Notes under the pieces: model-generated
What the model saw: only the letters and a program-made list of their open reading frames with translations
Databases searched by the model: none
What the model was told of the DNA's origin: nothing
Made by a program: the position numbers and the translations under genes
NCBI RefSeq assembly: GCF_014640435.1
Contig: NZ_BMGY01000019.1
Span: 1-64,000 of the forward strand
Length of the DNA stretch: 64,000 nucleotides
Reading direction: 5' to 3'
Source of the DNA: Hymenobacter frigidus
GTDB taxonomy: Bacteria; Bacteroidota; Bacteroidia; Cytophagales; Hymenobacteraceae
Shown here: in pieces, positions 58,801 to 64,000 of the stretch
Position numbering within the stretch: position 1 is the stretch's first letter
Layout of the letters: every line of letters begins with the position of its first letter

Positions 58801-61032
58801 AATCGGCTTGCCGTACCACTGGGGGTTGTTGAAGAGCAGTTTATAAAGCGAGTCCTGGGCAATACCCAGCTGGGCTGGGAAGCTAAAGCCAAATTCAGAT
58901 AATGAACCCAAAGCCCCGCGCTGGTCAGCAAATAGCCAGTCCTCCACTACCGTAGGTGTCCGGGTAAATGTTGCGTTAGCAGCGCAGCCATTCAGATAAA
59001 GGAACGGATACTTTCCCGCATTGGTGTAGTTTGGGGCAGTCGAAGGAGAACCAAAATTGAGCGCAAATATGGTGGGTGCAGCATGGCCGAAATAAGTAAT
59101 CAGCGAAAGACCGGCATTAAGTTGTGCAGAGATGTCGATGCTGACGGGAAATTGGTTAGGCGTAACGCGAAACTCGGTAGTGACGCGCCCGCCTAAAAAT
59201 GGCCGTTCCACGCGGACTTTGCCGGCGTCCAGGTAGCTTTTAAATTCGGCCGTTTCTCGCGCATCATATCCCCCAACCAGGTGCAGGACGTTCTTACGCC
59301 AGGGCTCCGAACCCAGCAGCTCATGCGCCTTCAGCTTATTGAGGTAGTTCATTATCTGCAGCGGCGTGGTCACGGTGAGGCGACCCGTGTGCAGCTTGGC
59401 CACGTAATCGTCGTTTAAGTAATCGGCCGTCAGCAAATTATCCGATACCGCACGGGAACTGGTGGGCACCAAATCGAGTCCACCTTCTCCTCCGCGCGCG
59501 AAGTGGGAGCCATTCACGGGCTCACTGGGTACAATGCCCTTGCCCAACAGCAGCAAATAGCGGTTGCTGCCGGCTGGGCTGGCTGCCGCCAGCCATCGGG
59601 AAAAATGGCGCAGGGCCAACCACGATTTTTCGCCGTAGTTGAACTGGTCATAGAGCTGCTGCGCGGTCACCATCAGCGTGTCGTAGCTCCCGCCGGCCGT
59701 TGAGGCGCGGTAGTTGGCATAGGCCCGGGCAGCGTTGGGGGCGCCCGCAGCGGGGCCCATCACTTGCGGGTGGGTGATGATGGTGAATGTGGGCACGGCC
59801 GGGTTGATGATGCGGAAGCGCACCCGCCGAGCTGGCAGCAGTGGCACCGCCGGAAATGCTTCATCAGCCAACAATAGGCGGTGCGTAGCAGACGCATTGG
59901 CTCCCGGAAATACGAAGCGACGCCGGGTAACGGTGCTACCTGGTGTGCTTACTATCCGCTGCACGTTGGTGAAATCCTGAACATCAAAGCCAACCACGGT
60001 AGCGGGAATAGAATCGGCCTCAAACTCGTAGGTGGCAGGGCCCGCTAGCAGCGAGTCGTTTTGAAAGCTGACACTGCGCCGGTTCGGAAACCAGCGGCTG
60101 AGCTGTGGGGCCACCACGCGCAGGTACGCGGCGTAGTAGTTATCACCCGGCAGCGCGGAGGCATCCAACCGGTACATCACCCTAACCCGGCCGGCGGGGC
60201 TCACATCGGAGCGCAGCAGCTGAAACCGGCGGATGCCCCGGGTGCGGCCAGTCCACCGAATCACCCCCAGACTCCTTTGCACACCGGCTGGCGTTACCAC
60301 TAGTACTTCGGTGGCATGGGCCAGCGTATTGGCCCCAAACATGGCCACTTCCAGCAAGGGAGCCGGACCGGTTGGTGCCACGTTTCGGATGATGGAGTCG
60401 CAGTCAACAGTGGCCGTTCCGCGTCCAAAAAAGCCTTCGCCGGGTTCTATCCACGGCAGAAAAGTGAATTGAACTAGCGGGTTATCAAGAAAGAGATTAA
60501 CCTTGGGATTGACTTGGCTGGTCAGCCGATGCGGGTGAATGGTGCCGCCTGCCGCCGTGGGCTGTACCATCGGCCGACCAGGCCGGGAAGTACTGCCCAC
60601 TGACCACGTGATAAAGTAGCTGGCTGTATCAGTGTAAAAACTATAAAACTGGTGCGGCTGCGCAGACGGGTCCTTGTACAGCTCGGCATCTAGCCGGCCA
60701 TCGTTGCGTAAGGCATAAAACTCCAGGAACGTAGTCGGGTCGAGCACAGCGGCATTCCCACCCACGTAGCGGGCCAGCTCACGGCCGCGCCGCCAGATTT
60801 GCAACTGGCTGGGCGCTACACCGGCGATACCTGCTTGTGTTATATACTGATAGTCAATTTTATACAGCCCATCGTGGACTATCTTCACTTTGTAGTACTG
60901 CTGCCCCGGCACAATCCATTCGTTACCCACCGGGCCGGACTGCGCCCGCACAGCCGAGCCACTCAGCAACAGCCCCAAGAGCACTGCTACAAAAGCCCAG
61001 CTGCTAGCCGATTGCTTGTATTTTTTATCCAT
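55873..61032 (-). CDS. PorU-like type IX secretion C25 peptidase/sortase, very large
   Basis: A 1719-residue exported protein (ATG 61032; the TTG five codons upstream is unlikely). After the signal peptide, an N-terminal region (KIVHDGLYKIDYQYI) is typical of PorU. The gingipain-type C25 domain has catalytic His650 (ITYFGHAAPT) and Cys683 (LNGCAANATF). Long beta-rich modules follow, including CARDB-like parts (about 830-970), and a C-terminal FlgD/T9SS-type domain (VYPYPNPVVDKARF, WNGTDSYGDRLANGTYLYRV). P. gingivalis PorU is about 1160 residues, so this is the longer PorU2-like form. It is expected to cleave T9SS tails at the outer surface. The PorV-like gene is 74 nt upstream. Confidence 0.87.
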   Translation of the reverse strand: MDKKYKQSASSWAFVAVLLGLLLSGSAVRAQSGPVGNEWIVPGQQYYKVKIVHDGLYKIDYQYITQAGIAGVAPSQLQIWRRGRELARYVGGNAAVLDPTTFLEFYALRNDGRLDAELYKDPSAQPHQFYSFYTDTASYFITWSVGSTSRPGRPMVQPTAAGGTIHPHRLTSQVNPKVNLFLDNPLVQFTFLPWIEPGEGFFGRGTATVDCDSIIRNVAPTGPAPLLEVAMFGANTLAHATEVLVVTPAGVQRSLGVIRWTGRTRGIRRFQLLRSDVSPAGRVRVMYRLDASALPGDNYYAAYLRVVAPQLSRWFPNRRSVSFQNDSLLAGPATYEFEADSIPATVVGFDVQDFTNVQRIVSTPGSTVTRRRFVFPGANASATHRLLLADEAFPAVPLLPARRVRFRIINPAVPTFTIITHPQVMGPAAGAPNAARAYANYRASTAGGSYDTLMVTAQQLYDQFNYGEKSWLALRHFSRWLAAASPAGSNRYLLLLGKGIVPSEPVNGSHFARGGEGGLDLVPTSSRAVSDNLLTADYLNDDYVAKLHTGRLTVTTPLQIMNYLNKLKAHELLGSEPWRKNVLHLVGGYDARETAEFKSYLDAGKVRVERPFLGGRVTTEFRVTPNQFPVSIDISAQLNAGLSLITYFGHAAPTIFALNFGSPSTAPNYTNAGKYPFLYLNGCAANATFTRTPTVVEDWLFADQRGALGSLSEFGFSFPAQLGIAQDSLYKLLFNNPQWYGKPITAVHDESVRRLQGSTSFNNAAGIEILLCTGWQGDPTLALFAPPRPDFIASSATLSVTPSAGQGPVRAASADFVLNVGVANPEKITYEPVQIRVTRIFPAGSGRPNQVYPIFTKRQAWGADTTYALTLPNAVGVGGTSTFQVVLDPNNQVLEKSETNNSAQIDFSFLQGGLTIINPTEFAIATTNQPRLVVQSNDPQGAQRVYEFEIDTVATFDRAVQRTTVTAGVVAEWRPTLPATLGQRDSLVWYWRARFQTTGPQEDGSWATSSLRVIPNSPGGWSQSHYTQFKRDARTGVEVNAPTGRWAFANTRVPLVLRTRGGGAPRSAPTFSTIVGPGITLQTVANQASVVGCGVRSPNLLIAVYNPASLNPVAMPATFQRCRLAPDYFYYFSAADTSNPLDTLDNLNYSAVRQQQLDAFLTAVPAGSYVAAVSTNRLRYSLLPAALKARLQSLLGSQLITQLNDGEPLALVGQKLSASTGRLLHERGPDRSNLAILPYNQTIELRDTLQRPSSSGRVVSTRIGPAKEWLNLYSTIKNITPAGKHKLSVVAIDTLGRETVILPRVTLAAQPLGALVSATRYPYLRLELALEDTVTRVPPQLVQWLVTSRGLPEGVVRRDLVAAADYDPAKLAQVAVATGFLDFPVKFQNVSDEAFLPPLRTRINVRDVSQPSRPVVATDLLSSPALLPGITLTLPVHLDIRGKFGTFVTEVVVNPRLQPEQIYSNNELTLAPFSVNDTNVPPTLDVAFDGRHILNGELVSPMPIINIQLSDEDRLRPITDRSVFTVTLTRPGGTPTLVDLTNSSEVQFSVATTQGSVATLKYEPGKNAPLPDGIYTLRVQGRDLGNASAGSQELQVKFEVVNASKITNVYPYPNPVVDKARFVFTVTGQTLPTNMKIQIMTLTGRVVREIFMSELGPLHIGNNITDFAWNGTDSYGDRLANGTYLYRVSLDDPNGQFGRRETAGDQAFKNDWGKVVLMR

Positions 61033-61105
61033 AACATTCGTTTTCAACTGTTTCTGATTAGTCCCAGCCTGAGGCTGAAGGCTTCTTATTCTTTGATTCA
61101 GTCTT

Positions 61106-62239
61106 CTATTTGAAGCCGTAGCCCAGCGATACTATCAGCGAATTGGTCTGCGAGGCACTACCCAGCTTCTCAACGGCTAGCCGCGAGAGTGCCAAATCGA
61201 CGCGCAGGCCGCTGACAGCCACGCCGGCCCCAAGGGTGTACTGGCCTTTCCAGCTGCTGTTGTACGTGCCGTTGCTATTGACTGCGAAGTCCTGAATTTT
61301 CTGGTAGTTGCCAGCGCCGCCGCGCAGAAACACCAGGTTTTTATAGCCCAGTTCCAGGCCCACGCGCGGGTCCACGCTCACGCCTTTGGTGGAGATGGGC
61401 GTGTTGCGCCGCCCATCGGTGGTGGCTTCCAGGTCCACGGCCAGCAAGGCGGAGAACTGCTTGGGCAAGTTGAAGCGACGGCCCGCGCCTAGCACGAAGC
61501 GCGGCAGCGTGATTTCGGTGCTGTTTTTCGGGATGGAGTCCTTGCCGATGGCTATCCGGCTGTTGATGCCTTTCAGGTATTCGGTCGAATTGATGTTCCA
61601 GGCATTAAAGGTGGTGGTGATGTCGCGGGCCATCAGGCCCAGGTTCCAGCCCTTGTGGTTGTACTGCACGCCGGCATCGATGCCAAAGCCGTAGCCGGTG
61701 GCAAACTTGCCAATGTTGCGGTAGATGATTTTACCGTTGGCCCCCACGCTCAGACCCTCTACGCTGCTCACTTTGCGGGCGTAGGACAGCAGCAGCGCAT
61801 AATCGGCCACCGAGAAATACTCAATCTTGCTGTAATCGATGTAGCCGTACTCGTTGATGAGGTTGCGGGTATCGGCAATGTTATCCACGCCTAGCCGGAG
61901 CACGCTCACCCCGATGGCACTTTTGTCGTCGAGCGGCATCGAAAAAGCCGCATAGTCGTTTTTCACCACGCCCGAAAACAGCTCGGAGTGCATCAGCACG
62001 CCGTCGTACTTATGGGTTTGGTTGGCCAGGCCGGCCGGGTTCCAGTAGCCGGCGGTGGCATCATCGGCCAAGCTCACCTGTACTTTACCCATGCCCAGGG
62101 CCCGGGCCCCCACGCCCAGGTTCAAGAATTCGTTGCTGTATTTGGGAGTCTTGGTCGACTGTGCCGCGGCGGGCAGCGCCAACGCAACAGAAACACCCAA
62201 AAGAAGCAGCCCACGGGCGGCAGAGGAAAACTGAGGCAT
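61106..62239 (-). CDS. PorV/PorQ-family outer-membrane barrel protein
   Basis: A 377-residue outer-membrane protein with a signal peptide (ALPAAAQ) and the PorV/PorQ (UPF0164) start YSNEFLNLGVGARALGMGKVQVSLADDATAGYWNPAGLA. Alternating amphipathic strands continue to the C terminus, which ends in an aromatic residue followed by Lys (LGYGFK). PorV carries T9SS substrates from the translocon to the PorU sortase. Encoding it next to a PorU-like gene fits this. Whether it is PorV itself or a PorV paralogue cannot be settled from the sequence alone. Confidence 0.87.
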   Translation of the reverse strand: MPQFSSAARGLLLLGVSVALALPAAAQSTKTPKYSNEFLNLGVGARALGMGKVQVSLADDATAGYWNPAGLANQTHKYDGVLMHSELFSGVVKNDYAAFSMPLDDKSAIGVSVLRLGVDNIADTRNLINEYGYIDYSKIEYFSVADYALLLSYARKVSSVEGLSVGANGKIIYRNIGKFATGYGFGIDAGVQYNHKGWNLGLMARDITTTFNAWNINSTEYLKGINSRIAIGKDSIPKNSTEITLPRFVLGAGRRFNLPKQFSALLAVDLEATTDGRRNTPISTKGVSVDPRVGLELGYKNLVFLRGGAGNYQKIQDFAVNSNGTYNSSWKGQYTLGAGVAVSGLRVDLALSRLAVEKLGSASQTNSLIVSLGYGFK

Positions 62240-62688
62240 AGAAGGAAAAGAAAGTAGATGTGTTTTGCGCGGACGGAACGCAAGTTACTTCATTATAGTG
62301 CGCTGGGTCCAGCCAATTTCGGGCCAATCATCCTTTTCAGGCAGGGAAAAATGCTTTTAATCAATTCAGCACGGCTGGCAAGTGGATTCGATTGGCAGCG
62401 CCAGCCAGTAGCTCGCGCCGGGCCAGCACCTTCGCAGGCTGAACGTCGCTAAAGCACCTCTGCCCTACGAATGAATAAGCATTCCCGCAGCTGAGATGCT
62501 TTGGCGGCACGGACACCAGACGAATATGGCAAATTATGCATTTTCGATAAAAAATTTTCTCGCTGATTATCAGTAACAAATGAAATATTTTGTCAGTAAC
62601 CCATGAATTATTCATCCAGTACCTTGCGTTACAAAGTACCTACCATACATTTGTACTGTTTCTCACCCACTAGTCATCCAACTCGCCC
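62240..62688. other. Divergent intergenic region with AT-rich part
   Basis: 449 bp between the PorV-like and padR genes. The last 180 bases are clearly AT-rich and end in the padR -7 box. A short reading frame on the minus strand (62361-62615) lacks convincing features and is not called. No hairpin terminator was found. Confidence 0.5.
62646..62653 (+). promoter_or_regulatory. -7 box of the padR-pspC pair
   Basis: TACATTTG, an exact TAnnTTTG match, 35 nt before the padR start codon. Confidence 0.6.
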
Positions 62689-63036
62689 ATGAAACTCGAG
62701 AACACCCAGGTTCAGATGCGCAAGGGAATCCTTGAATTCTGCATCCTGGAAATCATCGCCCGCGGCGAAGCCTACGCCTCCGATATGCTGGAGGAACTGA
62801 CTTCGGCCCGCATGATAGTGGTGGAGGGCACGCTCTACCCGCTGCTAACCCGCCTCAAAAACGCCGCCTTGCTGGACTATGTCTGGAAGGAAAGCACCAG
62901 CGGCCCGCCCCGCAAATACTACACCCTGACCGAGGCCGGCCGCCAGTTCCTCGGCGAGCTGCGCGATACCTGGGAGGAAATGGCCGCTTCGGTGGGCATC
63001 ATCCGCCACAGCCGGCCGCCGGGCGACAGCCGCTAG
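62689..63036 (+). CDS. PadR-family transcriptional regulator
   Basis: A 115-residue winged-helix regulator. Signatures: RKGILEFCILEIIARGEAYASDMLEEL, then VVEGTLYPLLTRLKNAALLDYVW and GPPRKYYTLTEAGRQFL. It is a small PadR of the type found before PspC genes in Bacteroidota. It probably represses itself and the downstream pspC, responding to envelope stress or an unknown ligand. The gap to pspC is 63 nt. Confidence 0.9.
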   Translation: MKLENTQVQMRKGILEFCILEIIARGEAYASDMLEELTSARMIVVEGTLYPLLTRLKNAALLDYVWKESTSGPPRKYYTLTEAGRQFLGELRDTWEEMAASVGIIRHSRPPGDSR

Positions 63037-63099
63037 CACCATTCCTTCTTTTCTGCTTCACTCACCAGCATTCAATCGGCCCGTTCGGCCTTCTTTCAC

Positions 63100-64000
63100 A
63101 TGAAAAAGAACATCAGCATCAATTTGCAGGGTATCATCTTCCACATCGAGGAAGATGGCTTCGACGTCCTCAGCCGCTACTTGGCCGAGGTGAAAGCCCA
63201 CTTTGCCAACTATCGCGGCCACGAAGACATCGTAGCCGACATTGAGGGCCGCATCGCCGAGCTGTTTTCGGCCCGCATATCCCCCGTGCAGCAAGTCATC
63301 ACGCTGGAAGATGTGAACGCCATGACGGCTAAAATGGGCCGGGTGAGCGACTTCGCTCCCGATGCCGACGAGGACGACGAGGCCACCACGGAGGCTACCA
63401 ACGCCTCGGCAGGTTTCGGTAGCCCGGCCGGCAGCTTCGGCAGCGCCACCGCGGCTCCCGCAGCCGCAATGGCAGCCGCTGCTACTGAACCCAAGCGGCT
63501 GTACCGCGACATGGCCAACCGCAAGATTGCGGGCGTAGCCGCCGGCATTGCCCAATACTTCGCCGTGAACCCGCTCTGGATTCGCTTGGCCTTTGTGGTG
63601 CTAGCCCTACTTTCGCCCGCCGTATGGCGCGTGTTCGACGGGTTCGGAGACACTCGCTTCAACCTGCAGTTGGGCAGTTGGGCTGTACTAGGCTACATCG
63701 TGCTCTGGATTGTACTTCCCAAGCGCTACGATGCCCCCGCTCACCCGGAAGCCCTGCTGAACTCGGGCCCGCTGGCTGGCCGTCGCCTGTTTCGCGACAC
63801 CGGCATGGGCAAGGTAGCGGGTGTGGCCGCTGGCCTAGCAGCCTACTTCAACATCGATGTGACCCTGGTGCGGGTGCTATTGCTGGCCGGCCTCTTCGCG
63901 GGTGGCTTCACCTTCCTGCTCTACATCATTCTCTGGATAGTCTTGCCCGAGGCCAAAACGGTCTCGGACAAGCTGCGAATGCGCGGCGACGCCATGACCC
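63100..64000 (+). CDS. PspC-domain membrane protein (cut by window end)
   Basis: The first 300 residues of a longer protein, open to the end of the window. Residues 1-95 form an acidic N-terminal domain (INLQGIIFHIEEDGFDVLSRY, ADIEGRIAELF) common in Bacteroidota PspC proteins. After a low-complexity Ala/Ser linker, two PspC units follow: about residues 128-205 (LYRDMANRKIAGVAAGIAQYF) and about 226-290 (LFRDTGMGKVAGVAAGLAAYF), each with membrane helices. PspC is an inner-membrane sensor of the phage-shock type. It is co-transcribed with padR. The cassette at 4063-9495 encodes a PspA-like protein, so both parts of such a response occur on this chromosome. Confidence 0.87.
   Translation, partial: MKKNISINLQGIIFHIEEDGFDVLSRYLAEVKAHFANYRGHEDIVADIEGRIAELFSARISPVQQVITLEDVNAMTAKMGRVSDFAPDADEDDEATTEATNASAGFGSPAGSFGSATAAPAAAMAAAATEPKRLYRDMANRKIAGVAAGIAQYFAVNPLWIRLAFVVLALLSPAVWRVFDGFGDTRFNLQLGSWAVLGYIVLWIVLPKRYDAPAHPEALLNSGPLAGRRLFRDTGMGKVAGVAAGLAAYFNIDVTLVRVLLLAGLFAGGFTFLLYIILWIVLPEAKTVSDKLRMRGDAMT

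Noticed and set aside
62361..62615. 84-codon minus-strand frame in the gap before padR
   Set aside because: Cys/His-rich sequence without signal peptide, promoter or recognisable pattern; kept as intergenic.

Overview
The window is about 64 kb of GC-rich chromosome from a member of the Bacteroidota, most likely Cytophagales close to Hymenobacter. This is inferred from the gene content: type IX secretion (T9SS) sortase and barrel proteins, T9SS cargo with type A and type B C-terminal tails, a DUF1343/NamZ lipoprotein, PIG-L and M61 enzymes. Promoter boxes of the Bacteroidota form TAnnTTTG also recur just ahead of genes. No rRNA, CRISPR array, insertion sequence or phage module was seen; the one RNA gene is a tRNA-Leu(CAG).

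Layout: 0.05-3.9 kb holds a PAP2 phosphatase, tRNA-Leu, a methyltransferase and an M61 peptidase. 4.0-9.5 kb is a five-gene same-strand cassette: a coiled-coil protein, a membrane-anchored PspA-like helical protein, a substrate-binding protein fused to an OmpA domain, an ABC permease and an ABC ATPase. This is the best candidate for a poorly described system, probably an envelope-stress or envelope-transport machine. 9.7-14.8 kb has an MBL-fold hydrolase, a sodium/solute symporter, a TonB-domain protein and an MsbA-like exporter. 15.1-15.6 kb is a DUF433/DUF5615 toxin-antitoxin pair between 30-bp direct repeats. 15.7-27.7 kb is a run of housekeeping and secreted enzymes (DUF2911, CocE-like hydrolase, GDPD, a second PAP2, aspartokinase, PIG-L, subtilase, SDR), separated by palindromic intergenic elements.

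28-36 kb encodes two large secreted adhesin-like proteins (GEVED/PKD with a type A tail; 1831 residues with seven tandem repeats and a type B tail). 36-42 kb carries an RlmD-like 23S rRNA methyltransferase, an AT-rich orphan, small lipoproteins, thiL and an interrupted T9SS cargo gene. 42.2-45.9 kb is a phenylacetyl-CoA epoxidase operon: a TetR regulator with a PaaR-type operator, then paaA, a double-domain paaB, paaC and paaD. paaE lies apart at 49.4-50.5 kb on the other strand. 46-49 kb has very small membrane proteins and an M3 peptidase. 50.7-54.1 kb holds cell-wall and envelope genes (M23 peptidase, LolE/FtsX-like permease, NamZ). fmt and dihydrofolate reductase follow.

55.9-62.2 kb holds a very large PorU-like C25 sortase and a PorV-like barrel protein. 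These could process the T9SS cargo encoded elsewhere in the window. The right edge is a padR-pspC pair, the pspC gene running off the end. At least seven kinds of intergenic inverted repeat are scattered between genes, several with perfect 31-44 bp arms; they are the main non-coding signal of the window.
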